Assembly (NCBI RefSeq): GCF_964031115.1
Contig: NZ_OZ035006.1
Span: 682,001-746,000 of the forward strand
Direction of reading: 5' to 3'
Origin: Spiroplasma endosymbiont of Clivina fossor
Lineage (GTDB): Bacteria > Bacillota_I > Bacilli_A > Mycoplasmatales > Nriv7
Length of the DNA stretch: 64,000 bases
Positions 21,401 through 31,595 of this stretch are shown here, piece after piece (positions within the stretch are counted from its first letter, which is position 1; every line of letters begins with the position of its first letter). Position numbers and translations under genes: made by a program. Below the pieces are notes generated by a model that saw nothing but the letters and a program-made list of their open reading frames with translations, searched no databases and was not told where the DNA came from.

Positions 21401-21482
21401 TGTCTTAATTAATGCTACTGTTGAAAAGTATAATGATAAAATTCATTTAGTTTTACGGACTTTAAAAGTAATAAGTATTTAA
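18435..21482 (+). CDS. dnaE: DNA polymerase III alpha subunit, DnaE type
   Basis: 1015 aa. The PHP domain at the N-terminus (LNVHSEYSLLSSPLKL) is followed by polymerase palm motifs GPGRGSVAGSLV and PDIDIDF (about residue 366) with catalytic aspartates, then the finger and HhH regions. The C-terminal part includes an OB-fold segment (YMCFLTVSDDYGTSNVTVF). No proofreading exonuclease insert, so it is DnaE and not PolC. The most likely start is GTG 18435, directly after the thiI stop, with AGGTGG as ribosome-binding site overlapping it; an ATT a few codons on is the alternative. A terminator follows. Confidence 0.9.
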
Positions 21483-21515
21483 AAAAATCTTATCTAATTT
21501 AGATAAGATTTTTTT
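21483..21515 (+). terminator. Terminator of the ezrA-thiI-dnaE operon
   Basis: ATCTTATCTAA and TTAGATAAGAT form an 11-bp stem followed by seven T. It overlaps the dnaE stop and could also serve the converging permease remnant. Confidence 0.85.
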
Positions 21516-21686
21516 ATTCATCACTATTCTTTACTAATTCTAGAACATTAAGTTTTTTTAGATGATAAGTAGTCATAATATATGTTGATGAATAAATAAC
21601 TGTAATAATAACAAAACTAACTAAAATTACTCATCAAACTAAGGAGAAGGGAATTATTAAAAGAAAGAAATTTTGTAGGATATAAT
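21514..21686 (-). pseudogene. C-terminal remnant of an FtsX-like ABC transporter permease
   Basis: Only the last ~57 codons remain: a membrane segment (LVWWVILVSFVIITVIY) and the end TYHLKKLNVLELVKNSDE, which resembles the cytoplasmic tail of FtsX/MacB-type permeases. The 5' part is replaced by IS5-A and phage DNA. Family call from a short tail only. Confidence 0.5.
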
Positions 21687-22754
21687 AGACTTCTTGCAAA
21701 ATTAATATGATAATTATAATTTTTAAATTTAAAATAAATATAAAAGTGTTATTAAAATAATTTTTAGATTATTTTTACAAATATTTTGTCATTAAAACAT
21801 AATAAAAATTATTATTTACAATAAAAAAAGACTGAAATTTTAAATTATCAAATATATTTAAACTAATAGTTGTAAATTATAAATTGAAGCTATTAAATTA
21901 AATCTTAAAGCAAATCTTTTTCTACGATTTCGATATTTTTCACTAATAATTTTAAATTTTTTAAGTATAGCAAAAACATTTTCAATAACAATTCTCATTT
22001 TTGAAATTCGCTCATTATTTTGCTTTTCTTCTTTATTTAAAGGGTTTTTCTTTGATTTTCTTTTAGGAATTAAAACATTATGATTAATTTTTTGTATGCC
22101 TTGATAACCTAAATCCACTAAAACAGTTGTTTCTGGTAAAAATTTAATTTTTGAATCTTTTAAAATTTTAAAGTCATGGTTTTTACCATAAGAAAAATCA
22201 GAACTAATAATTTTTTTACTATCTTTTTCAATTATAACTTGTGTTTTTATTGTGTGTTTTTTCTTTTTTCCTGAGTAGTGCTGTTTTTGTCTTTTTTTGG
22301 GCGTTGGATTTGACTTTCAGTTACATCAATTATAACAGTCTTATCTTTGAAATAATCTTTTAATAGTGATTTTTGACCAGTAAGTTGTTGAAAATTAGGG
22401 TGTTTTATTAAAGTGTCTTCAATTCATTTGATATTTCTATAACAACTACTTTCACTAATATCATAACTTTTTGCAATATGAAAATAAGTTCTATATTCTC
22501 TTCAATATTCTAAAGTCATTAAAATACGATTTTCTAATGATAATTTATTGGTTCTTCCGCGACGAAATCTCTTTTTTAATTCTTCTATTTTTAAAATTTC
22601 TAGCATTTTATTAAAAGTAGTATGTTTAATACCAGTTAATCTTAAAAAATTTTTATCACTTATTTGATTATTTTTTTTAAATTTCATTTAAATTCCACCT
22701 TTTTATTAAAAACAACAATTCAATTATATTTTAAATTAATTTTGCAAGAAGTCT
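21687..22754 (-). mobile_element. IS5-like element A, minus orientation
   Basis: Complete element; AAT on both sides (21684-21686, 22755-22757). It separates the permease remnant from provirus 3, so it may mark a recombination joint although the flanking triplets agree. Confidence 0.92.
21858..22687 (-). CDS. IS5-family transposase (element A)
   Basis: Intact two-frame gene with the A7G slippery run. One silent difference from other copies (AGT for AGC at the Ser of VTESQ). Confidence 0.85.
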
Positions 22755-22767
22755 AATCACCCCCTTT

Positions 22768-22998
22768 CTAAACAAAATATGATTTAACCTTATAAAATAA
22801 AATAACCATAAATAAGACAATGAATACTAATACCATTCAAAAGGCAATATTTGCTATTAAAAGTCAAAGTAGTTCTTTGGTTAAATCAATTTCTTTACCA
22901 GAAACTCACGCCGGAATAACTTTAATTTGAATAAATAAATCCCAAAAATACAATTTTGTCATTTCTCAATCTAAATCTTTTCAAGCAACTAAAAACAT
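22768..22998 (-). CDS. Phage membrane protein, 76 aa (provirus 3)
   Basis: Intact homologue of 8305-8535. It keeps the DLDWE start region, the Lys-Glu-Ile sequence before the membrane part and a long hydrophobic C-terminal half (WLLIANIAFWMVLVFIVLF). Divergence with an intact frame argues for past selection. Confidence 0.6.
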
Positions 22999-23003
22999 AA
23001 TAA

Positions 23004-23155
23004 TTACCGCTTAAAAGGTCAAAAGAGTAGAAAAATAATAGCAGAGAACAGCATTACAATTATTAAAATTGAAAACAAAAATACAACTTGGGGTGGTTTA
23101 AATCAGCGGTTGGATAAATTAATTCAATTAACTCAATAATTATTTTTTTAAACAT
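23004..23155 (-). pseudogene. Phage membrane peptide, frameshifted (provirus 3)
   Basis: Homologue of the 53-aa peptide at 8539-8700. The start MFKKIIIELIELIYP and the end (FSAIIFLLFWPFKR) lie in different frames; the break is around the ACCACCCC run. Confidence 0.6.
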
Positions 23156-23171
23156 TTTCTAAACCTACTTT

Positions 23172-23378
23172 TTAATTTCTTTTTTCATCTTGTTCTAATA
23201 AATTTCGCTTAAACTTTGCAATAAATATTCGTTGTGAATAAGTAAAATCTTTTGGCAACTGTTTTGCTTCACTACCATATTTCTTGTTATCTTTAAAAAA
23301 CCGATAAATATTAACCGCAATATAGTATGCTAGTAATAATGTTAAAATCGTAAAAAATACTAATCCAAATATACTCAT
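23172..23378 (-). CDS. Phage membrane protein, 68 aa (provirus 3)
   Basis: Homologue of 8700-8921: N-terminal membrane segment (LVFFTILTLLLAYYIA), then a charged tail with FTYSQRIFIAKFKRNL. ATG 23378 follows AAGGAGAAAAG. Confidence 0.6.
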   Translation of the reverse strand: MSIFGLVFFTILTLLLAYYIAVNIYRFFKDNKKYGSEAKQLPKDFTYSQRIFIAKFKRNLLEQDEKRN

Positions 23379-23527
23379 CTTTCTTTTCTCCTTAATTTTC
23401 TAATCTTTTAATATGCAATATCAACACAAAGTCAATTATCACCGACTAAATCAGTTCTAACAGGTTCAACGGCAGATGTAGACGCTCAAAACTTTTTGTT
23501 CTAATCCAGTTTTTTTATTAATAGAAT

Positions 23528-24595
23528 AGACTTCTTGCAAAATTAATTTAAAATATAATTGAATTGTTGTTTTTAATAAAAAGGTGGAATTTAAATGAAA
23601 TTTAAAAAAAATAATCAAATAAGTGATAAAAATTTTTTAAGATTAACTGGTATTAAACATACTACTTTTAATAAAATGCTAGAAATTTTAAAAATAGAAG
23701 AATTAAAAAAGAGATTTCGTCGCGGAAGAACCAATAAATTATCATTAGAAAATCGTATTTTAATGACTTTAGAATATTGAAGAGAATATAGAACTTATTT
23801 TCATATTGCAAAAAGTTATGATATTAGTGAAAGTAGTTGTTATAGAAATATCAAATGAATTGAAGACACTTTAATAAAACACCCTAATTTTCAACAACTT
23901 ACTGGTCAAAAATCACTATTAAAAGATTATTTCAAAGATAAGACTGTTATAATTGATGTAACTGAAAGCCAAATCCAACGCCCAAAAAAAGACAAAAACA
24001 GCACTACTCAGGAAAAAAGAAAAAACACACAATAAAAACACAAGTTATAATTGAAAAAGATAGTAAAAAAATTATTAGTTCTGATTTTTCTTATGGTAAA
24101 AACCATGACTTTAAAATTTTAAAAGATTCAAAAATTAAATTTTTACCAGAAACAACTGTTTTAGTGGATTTAGGTTATCAAGGCATACAAAAAATTAATC
24201 ATAATGTTTTAATTCCTAAAAGAAAATCAAAGAAAAACCCTTTAAATAAAGAAGAAAAGCAAAATAATGAGCGAATTTCAAAAATGAGAATTGTTATTGA
24301 AAATGTTTTTGCTATACTTAAAAAATTTAAAATTATTAGTGAAAAATATCGAAATCGTAGAAAAAGATTTGCTTTAAGATTTAATTTAATAGCTTCAATT
24401 TATAATTTACAACTATTAGTTTAAATATATTTGATAATTTAAAATTTCAGTCTTTTTTTATTGTAAATAATAATTTTTATTATGTTTTAATGACAAAATA
24501 TTTGTAAAAATAATCTAAAAATTATTTTAATAACACTTTTATATTTATTTTAAATTTAAAAATTATAATTATCATATTAATTTTGCAAGAAGTCT
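23528..24595 (+). mobile_element. IS5-like element A
   Basis: Complete; AAT duplicated at 23525-23527 and 24596-24598. Inserted in a small gene of provirus 3. Confidence 0.92.
23595..24424 (+). CDS. IS5-family transposase (element A)
   Basis: Intact two-frame gene with the A7G slippery run. Confidence 0.85.
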
Positions 24596-24739
24596 AATAT
24601 ATAAACTTTCGACAATAATTTTTAGATGGTTCATCCACACTAACTCACATTTTCATTTCTAAAACTCCAAAACTATTTTTTTACTACATCAAATCAAAAA
24701 ATTTGCAATAACTTAGTTAAATAACTCGACTCATCCATC

Positions 24740-24820
24740 CATAACTAGCGGGCGGAGGGAGCATACGCTTTCCGCACCGCTTCGCCACTATAAACATCAA
24801 CCAAGATGTTTTTTTTATTT
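24740..24820 (+). other. GC-rich patch and terminator-like hairpin in provirus 3
   Basis: About 40 bases (24747-24787) are roughly two-thirds G+C (GCGGGCGGAGGGAGC, then GCACCGCTTCGCC) in DNA that is otherwise about 75% A+T. Right after it AAACATC / GATGTTT (24792-24811) forms a hairpin followed by T-rich sequence on the plus strand. It lies between two phage genes; origin or terminator are both possible. Confidence 0.4.
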
Positions 24821-24863
24821 TTTTTTACCTCTATTCTTAAGGCGCCTTAAAACACCTTTAAAA

Positions 24864-25194
24864 TTAATTTTTAAAATAATTAAAACTTACATCCTTTTTA
24901 TCATTCTCTTTTTCAGCGATAAAAAAATTTAACAATTCTTGTCCTATAATCAAATTAGACTCCTGTTCTTTCTTATTAACTGAAACCAACTGATACTCAC
25001 CATTTCTAATTATTCCGATGCAAATAGAATTTTCATATTTTCCTTTATAAACAAATCGCTTTGAAAATCAAATACCAATAGAATTTACTAAATCACGGAA
25101 TTTCTGGTGCTTTAATAAAAATTGCGTTTTGTGTTTCTTTTAAAAGATATTTTTTAGTATTTAAAAAAATATTTTCAATATTTCTCACATACAT
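24864..25194 (-). pseudogene. Phage early protein, frameshifted (provirus 3)
   Basis: Homologue of the 108-aa protein at 8924-9250, about 80% alike in the first 30 residues. One extra base near AGTAAATTCT breaks the frame after PWFSK; the remainder (IGIWFSKRFVYKGKYENS) continues in the next frame to the stop at 24864. Confidence 0.7.
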
Positions 25195-25441
25195 ACCTTC
25201 CTTACAAATATATTTAGTTATATTAAACTAAGTTATATTTAACTTAGTTAGATAACTAAGTTAAATATTTATTTTTTTAAACATTTATGTTTAACAAAAT
25301 TTGTTAGTAAACTTTGTTTACTAATTAACTTAGTTTATTACTATCAAGGCACAAAAAAATACAAGGCATAACTAAAAATAATAAATATTAATTTAACCTT
25401 ATATTTCTTGTAATAAATAAATGAGCTCGTATTTATTTATT
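25195..25441 (-). other. Provirus 3 upstream region with palindromes
   Basis: Repeated AACTAAGTTA / TAACTTAGTT units like those at 9279-9315, followed by AT-rich sequence with no gene. Same place relative to the first phage gene, so probably the same operator or origin function. Confidence 0.45.
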
Positions 25442-26508
25442 AGACTTCTTGCAAAATTAATTTAAAATATAATTGAATTGTTGTTTTTAATAAAAAGGTG
25501 GAATTTAAATGAAATTTAAAAAAATAATCAAATAAGTGATAAAAATTTTTTAAGATTAACTGGTATTAAACATACTACTTTTAATAAAATGCTAGAAATT
25601 TTAAAAATAGAAGAATTAAAAAAGAGATTTCGTCGCGGAAGAACCAATAAATTATCATTAGAAAATCGTATTTTAATGACTTTAGAATATTGAAGAGAAT
25701 ATAGAACTTATTTTCATATTGCAAAAAGTTATGATATTAGTGAAAGTAGTTGTTATAGAAATATCAAATGAATTGAAGACACTTTAATAAAACACCCTAA
25801 TTTTCAACAACTTACTGGTCAAAAATCACTATTAAAAGATTATTTCAAAGATAAGACTGTTATAATTGATGTAACTGAAAGCCAAATCCAACGCCCAAAA
25901 AAAGACAAAAACAGCACTACTCAGGAAAAAAGAAAAAACACACAATAAAAACACAAGTTATAATTGAAAAAGATAGTAAAAAAATTATTAGTTCTGATTT
26001 TTCTTATGGTAAAAACCATGACTTTAAAATTTTAAAAGATTCAAAAATTAAATTTTTACCAGAAACAACTGTTTTAGTGGATTTAGGTTATCAAGGCATA
26101 CAAAAAATTAATCATAATGTTTTAATTCCTAAAAGAAAATCAAAGAAAAACCCTTTAAATAAAGAAGAAAAGCAAAATAATGAGCGAATTTCAAAAATGA
26201 GAATTGTTATTGAAAATGTTTTTGCTATACTTAAAAAATTTAAAATTATTAGTGAAAAATATCGAAATCGTAGAAAAAGATTTGCTTTAAGATTTAATTT
26301 AATAGCTTCAATTTATAATTTACAACTATTAGTTTAAATATATTTGATAATTTAAAATTTCAGTCTTTTTTTATTGTAAATAATAATTTTTATTATGTTT
26401 TAATGACAAAATATTTGTAAAAATAATCTAAAAATTATTTTAATAACACTTTTATATTTATTTTAAATTTAAAAATTATAATTATCATATTAATTTTGCA
26501 AGAAGTCT
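25442..26508 (+). mobile_element. IS5-like element A with broken ORF1
   Basis: Ends intact; ATT duplicated at 25439-25441 and 26509-26511. One A is missing from the A8 run just after the start codon. Confidence 0.9.
25509..26337 (+). pseudogene. IS5-family transposase, frameshifted at codon 5
   Basis: Reads MKFKKIIK then stop because of a 1-base deletion in an A run. The remainder including the DDE residues is intact. Confidence 0.85.
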
Positions 26509-26513
26509 ATTAA

Positions 26514-26765
26514 TTAACAGCAAGCTTGTAAAAACCAAAATCTTGTCATATGTATATGGTTTCTACATATTTTATCATTTTGAAAATAATCAATAACCGG
26601 AACATTAATATTTTTAACTAAAGGTAAAACTAGTTGTTCAGTTTTACGGTCTAAGAAAATATCACAAAATGTTTGTGATTTACGAATAATATAATCTAAA
26701 TAAGAATAATTAATATTTGTTAAACCATATTTTGTTAATTTTGCTTTAGTTCAATTTATTTTCAT
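26514..26765 (-). CDS. Hypothetical protein, 83 aa
   Basis: ATG 26765 follows GGGAGGT at good distance. Soluble, basic, with Tyr/Asn-rich N-terminal half and three Cys in the C-terminal half (CRNH, QACC). Not recognised. The AT-rich gap to the diverging cobO-like gene probably holds promoters for both. The stop lies six bases from an IS5-A end but the frame seems complete. Confidence 0.5.
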
Positions 26766-26841
26766 ATCATACCTCCCAAGTAATTAATTTTATTATATAA
26801 TGACAATGAATAAATATATTATACTATCTGGAGGTTAAGTG

Positions 26842-27381
26842 ATGAATCAAGAACAAGGATATCTTCATATTTACTGTGGTGAAGGTAAATGTAAAACTAG
26901 TATTTTAAATGGAATGACAATTAGAGCATTAGGAAATGATTGAAATGTAGTATATTTTCGTTTTTTAAAAAATCGCCCCACAGGTGAATTAATATTTTTT
27001 GAAAAGCATACTAATTTAACAATTCTTGATTTTTATCATTCATCAAAAAAATTTTTTTGAGAAATGAATGATGAAGAAAAACAAGAGTTAAAAGTTGAAA
27101 CGAGAAAAGGTCTTGAAATTTTAGTAGCAAATTTAAAAAATTCTAATATTGATTTAATTGTCGTTGATGAGATTTTAGGTTGTTTACAAAATCAATTAAT
27201 TTATGAAGATGAATTAGTGTTAGCATTAGAAAATAAAGCTAAGAATATTGAAGTTGCTCTTTCAGGAAGATATTGTCCAGAAAAATTACAATCAATTGCT
27301 GATTTAATTAGTGAGGTAACACCAACAAGAGGACATTATTCAGAAAAGAGTATTTGGGCGCGGAAGGGTATTGAGTATTAA
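26842..27381 (+). CDS. Cob(I)alamin adenosyltransferase-family P-loop protein (CobO/BtuR type)
   Basis: 179 aa, the size of CobO/BtuR. The P-loop is GEGKCKTS where the family has GxGKGKT. VVDEILGCLQN fits the family Walker B region and LSGRYCPEKL the LTGR-type motif. The family transfers adenosyl to cobalamin; a mollicute has no known need for this, so the substrate is open. ATG 26842 follows GGAGG. The stop overlaps the rdgB start by one base, indicating an operon. Confidence 0.75.
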
Positions 27382-28001
27382 TGATAAAACAATTATTTTT
27401 AGCAACTACTAATGCTAATAAGTTAGAAGAATTTCAAAACATATTAGGGCAAAAATACGATATAAAGACAATTTTAGACATTAAGCAGTTTCTGGGTACT
27501 GAAAAAATTGAAGACATTGAAGAAACAGGGGCGACATTTATTGAAAATGCTTTAATTAAGGCAAGAACTTTAAGCAAATTATTACAAAAACCAGTCTTAG
27601 GTGATGATTCTGGATTAGAAATATTAGCATTAGATAATTTCCCAGGAATTTATTCGGCGCGTTGAATGGATACTACTGATGGTTTTATGCAAGCATCTAA
27701 TGTTATTTTAGAAAAGATGATGAATATTAAATTCCGAGATTGTCGCTATGTTTGTGCTCTTGCTTTTGTTGATGTTACTAAAAATATTGAAAAAGTCTTT
27801 GTCGGTTCGTTAAATGGTTTAATTCATAGTGAACGCCAAGGTAATTATGGTTTTGGTTATGATGCCATATTTTATTTACCAGAATATAAAAAAACGCTAG
27901 GTGAAATAACAGCACAAGAAAAAAATCAAATAACACATCGTGCCATAACAATCCAAAAGATGATTAATTGAATAAATAAGGAAGATAATAATGAATACTA
28001 A
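27381..28001 (+). CDS. rdgB: Non-canonical purine NTP pyrophosphatase (RdgB/HAM1)
   Basis: 206 aa. Family motifs in order: LATTNANKLEEF, GDDSGLEI, GIYSARW (Trp is TGA), GFGYDAIF and ITHRA. It hydrolyses ITP/XTP and their deoxy forms, preventing their incorporation into nucleic acid. It starts on the last base of the cobO-like stop and its end overlaps the trmL start by 11 bases, so the three genes are co-transcribed. Confidence 0.9.
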
Positions 28002-28381
28002 AATTAACATTGTTTTATATGAACCAGAAATTGCTGGTAATGTCGGTTCGATTATGCGAACTTGTGTTGCTATTAATGCTAAACTGCATTTAATTGAACC
28101 ATTAGGGTTCTTTTTAGATGATCGTTTTATTATTCGGTCATCTGTCTGCTAACTATTTTGAATTTTTACAATATGAAAGTTATGAAGATTGAAATAGTTT
28201 TCTTAGTAAAAATCCTAATGCCAATTTATTTTTTTCTACAAGATATGGTCAAAAACCACCTAGTGCCATTGATTTTACAAAAAGTGAAATGCCAATATAT
28301 TTAGTGTTTGGTAAAGAATCGTCGGGTATTCCAAAAACGATATTACAGGAGCATTTGAATCAATGTTTTCGTTTACCAATG

Positions 28382-29708
28382 GGGACTGTACAATTAACTG
28401 TGTCTCTAAGTAATTAACTTAAATTCACTCTGTCTTCAAATTTTATCATTAAATGTGAAATTGCACTACCCCAATTTTGAATTGGCATCGTTCATTTCTT
28501 AACCATATTTTGAAATGCTAAATAAAATATTTTAAAAACTGATGCGTCATTAGGAAAAATCTTTTTATTCTTAATGACTTTTCTTAATTGACTATTAACA
28601 GATTCAATCGCATTAGTTGTGTAAATAATTCTTCTAAATTCCTGAGGATATTCAAGAAAAATTATTAAATTATTTCAGTTATTTTTTCATGATTTAGTAA
28701 TTTGTGGATACTTTTTATTTCATTTTTCTGAAAAATGATCTAAAGCAATTAACGCTATTTCTTCATTAATTGCTGTATAAATTGATTTTAAATCATTAGC
28801 TACAAGTTTGCGATCTTTGTAAGGAACAAATTTTAAACTATTGCGAATTTGATGAACAATGCATAATTGATGCTGTGTTTTTGGGAAAACAGCTTCTATT
28901 GCATCAGACATCCCAGTTAAATTATCACTACAAGCAACAAGAATATCTTGTAACCCACGATTTTTCATTTCCGTAAGATTATTAAGTCAAAATTTGGCTC
29001 CCTCATTCTCACTAATTCACATTCCTAAAATATCTTTTAAACCATCTAAATTAATTCCTAAGGCAAGATAAACTGCTTTATTTATTATTCGTTTATCTTG
29101 CTTTACTTTAACAACAATACAATCAAAATAAACAATCGGATAAATCTTCTCTAAAGGTTTAGTTTGTCACATTTTAACTTCTTCAATAACATCATCAGTT
29201 ATTTGACTAATTAAACTTTCTGAAATTTCTGCTCCGTGATAGAATTCTTGCAATTGTGCTTTGATATCAGAAATTGTCATTCCTCTCCTCTTGCATATAA
29301 AGAAATTACTTTTTGATCAAAGTTATCAAATCTTCTTTGTCTTTTCGGAATAATTACTGGTTCAAAAGTACTATTTCGATCTCTTGGTACATCAATTGCG
29401 ATTGAACCATTTTTAGTAATAATGGTTTTTTGTGTGTTGCCATTTCTTTTATTATGATTCTCATCAGTTTCAAGATAATCTTTAATTTCCGTATTTAACA
29501 TTCGTTCAGTTAATTTTTTGGTAAATTCCTGAAAAATAGTATTGCCTTTAAATAAATCTTGTGGATTATCAATATTTTCTAAAAAATAATCAACAACTTT
29601 ATCAATTGCGTCAGGTTCTTTTTTTATTTTTTTTTGTCATTTTCTGTTCTCCTTCTTTTAAGTATAATTCAGAATGAATTATCGAGACACAGAATTTTGG
29701 ACAGGCCC
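28382..29708 (-). mobile_element. IS256-like element copy 2, inside trmL
   Basis: Complete ends GGGACTGTACAATT and TTTTGGACAGGCCC with 8-bp target duplication TACCAATG. Confidence 0.92.
28414..29640 (-). pseudogene. IS256 transposase, two frameshifts
   Basis: Compared with the intact copy (54627-55847) the A-run after ATGAC is one base longer, and CCTCT is duplicated near 29281, shifting the frame after SLYARG. The catalytic D, D, E codons remain. Confidence 0.8.
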
Positions 29709-29856
29709 TACCAATGAGAGAGAGGAGTATTAATACTCGCAGTCTTAATGTCGCTAATGTTGTTTGTACTGTAAGTTATGAGGTTTTACGGCAATTAGAT
29801 TATTTAGATTTATCTTTAAATGAAATTCAGAAAGGTAAAGATTATTTACAAAATTA

Positions 29857-29888
29857 AAAAGCTGGTAATTCAATTACCAGCTTTTTGT
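29857..29888. terminator. Bidirectional terminator between trmL and the lipoprotein gene
   Basis: AAAAGCTGGTAATT and AATTACCAGCTTTTT form a 14-bp stem with A/T tails on both sides, fitting two converging genes. Confidence 0.85.
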
Positions 29889-30533
29889 TTAATTTAATAT
29901 ATAAAAATCTTTAAAATCATTAAGTATAAAGTCACGAGCTAGTCGTTTTAAAGTACTACGATTATATGCTGGTTTTTGCTTAAAATCGCTGTTGCTCGTT
30001 AACATATCATCAGTACCATCAATAGCATCACCTCATTTATTAATAAATCAGCGATATTCACCGTTTTTAACAAAAAATATTGTGGGAATACCATTTCCAG
30101 GGAGATAATCTGGTTCAAAGCCTTTATTGATGTCTTTGTTGGTTGCTCATAAGTTTTTTTGTGATTTTTTTAATCATTCAAAAGTATTTTTAACTCACTT
30201 AGTTTCAAAAAAAGTTTTATTTCAAGTATTATCATTAGCACCTTTAAAGTCATAGTCACTAACAAAAGCATAGCGATTAATTTTTAAATTTTCATCTTTT
30301 AAATCCAAAATATCTTTGTCTCAATCTTTTTCTTGCATTCAAAGATTTCATTGTTTTGATAATGTTTGACATCCTGGACAATTTTCTGATCCAATATAAC
30401 CAATAAATGTTTCTTTATTTCTAATTTTTAATATTATTTCATCATAATTGCTATTACAGGCAGTAACAGATATTATAGGTAATATTGTTAAAATAAAACT
30501 GCTTTTAATACTCAATATTTTTTTAAATTGCAT
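29889..30533 (-). CDS. Lipoprotein with thioredoxin-like CPGC motif
   Basis: 214 aa. Type II signal peptide with lipobox VTAC (Cys26), preceded by Lys-Lys and a hydrophobic core. After the anchor, FIGYIGSENCPGCQTL carries Cys52 and Cys55 in the position of a thioredoxin-fold active site, and GIPTIFFVKNGEY resembles the cis-Pro region. Probably an extracellular thiol-disulfide protein tethered to the membrane; substrate unknown. The start follows AGAGGTG. IS1595 C6 ends about 50 bp upstream, close to the promoter. Confidence 0.75.
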
Positions 30534-30583
30534 TTAATTCACCTCTATAAAAATAAAATCAAAACTATTATAACATAAAGTTA

Positions 30584-31510
30584 TTTTAATTTTGTCGAAA
30601 ACTCTTTTAATTTTGTCGAAAACTCTTGATAAAATAAAAAAAATCATCAACTTGATAATTTTAAAAGGCTTTTATGTAAAATTACTATTTTTACTTTAAC
30701 TTTTTTATACATTAAAATATAATACCGCTGTTTGTTGGTTTGGAGTTAAACCCTTATGTTGGTATTTTCATTTTCAGAGATTTAAATAATTTTGAATATT
30801 AGTAAAACCTAAACCATGATAATGAATTAAGGCTTCTTTAAGACTAGATTGTAATTTACTGATTTTATTTAAGTTACGATAACTAGCTTCAGGATTAATT
30901 GTTGTTTTAGTTACACATAAAGTAGAATTTGTTTGTTTTGCTACTAAAAAATATAATTTTTGCATATCAGAAGTAATAATTGAATTTTCGTTAATTAATT
31001 CTTTGTTCATATTTTCAATAACTCATTGTTTTTGTAAACGTTTGGTGTTTGTGGATTTAACATAAATATTGTTATTATTATCAATTGCCATTTGAATACA
31101 GCATTTAGTATTAGTTGCGAATGGGTCAAGGTGAATTCTTCGTGGATCAGTTTTATATTTGAAATTTCCTTTATGGATTTCTTTAATAAATGTTTCATCG
31201 ATTTGGATTTTACCAGATAATTTTTTAAATTTTAATTGGGTATTTTCTAATTGTTTTGATTTCATTAATTTTTGACGATTATATCAAGCAGTTTTTAATG
31301 TAGTTTTAATAAAACGAGAAATTGTTTTACTAGATTGCCCCAGCAATGAAATTTGAATCAATAAATTTCATTGTTCATAATTTAAATGACTTCAATAAAT
31401 AAAATGATTACGAAAAGCGTCAAAACTTGCACGGCAATTTTTACATAAATATTTTTGTTTTCCTTCTGAATTATGTCCATTTTTAACGCAATGGTAAGAT
31501 TCACATTTAG
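30584..31510 (-). mobile_element. IS1595-like element C6, truncated, with a duplicated terminal unit
   Basis: The terminal 21 bp (TTTTAATTTTGTCGAAAACTC) occurs twice in tandem at 30584-30604 and from 30605. The other end is lost at 31510 inside the zinc-ribbon codons, where unrelated sequence begins. Confidence 0.85.
30705..31510 (-). pseudogene. IS1595-family transposase, N-terminus missing
   Basis: Frame intact from CESYHC in the zinc ribbon to the C-terminal stop at 30705; the first ~50 residues are absent. Confidence 0.85.
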
Positions 31511-31595
31511 TGTAAATCACACACAGTTATTAGACCATGCTTCTCTTAATTGATTTCATAATACCATATTTTGTATTATTAAAATTAAAAAAAAT
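31511..31595. other. Short unassigned sequence between two IS1595 copies
   Basis: 85 bp with a possible plus-strand coding tail (VNHTQLLDHASLNWFHN). It continues past IS1595 C7 into 32742-32835. Nothing identifiable. Confidence 0.3.

Larger units (their letters stand above)
23408..24656 (-). pseudogene. Small phage gene specific to provirus 3, split by IS5-A and frameshifted
   Basis: ATG 24656 lies behind TTGGAG. The first part reads MKMWVSVDEPSKNYCRKF; after removal of IS5-A (23528-24595) the C-terminal part reads VEPVRTDLVGDNWLC in a frame displaced by one base. About 58 aa, Trp- and Asp-rich. No counterpart in proviruses 1 and 2. Function unknown. Confidence 0.45.
22755..25441 (-). mobile_element. 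Provirus 3: decayed, divergent plectrovirus-like remnant
   Basis: Minus-strand genes homologous to the first four genes of proviruses 1 and 2, but clearly diverged at protein level, and split by an IS5-A at 23528. The coat gene and everything downstream are missing; only the CACCCCCTTTC ribosome-binding region of the coat gene survives at 22758. Three of five genes are frameshifted. It has an extra small gene and a GC-rich patch absent from the other proviruses. Confidence 0.7.
27991..29857 (+). pseudogene. trmL: tRNA (cytidine/uridine-2'-O-)-methyltransferase TrmL, broken twice
   Basis: SPOUT-family motifs: NIVLYEPEIAGNVGSIMRTC at the N-terminus, LVFGKESSGIP in the middle and SLNVANVVCTVSYEVLRQ at the end. 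TrmL methylates the wobble base of tRNA-Leu. A 4-base tandem duplication (TCTGTCTG near 28140) shifts the frame, and IS256 copy 2 sits in the codons of the RLPMRE region with 8-bp TACCAATG duplicated (28374-28381, 29709-29716). Function is probably lost. Confidence 0.88.
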
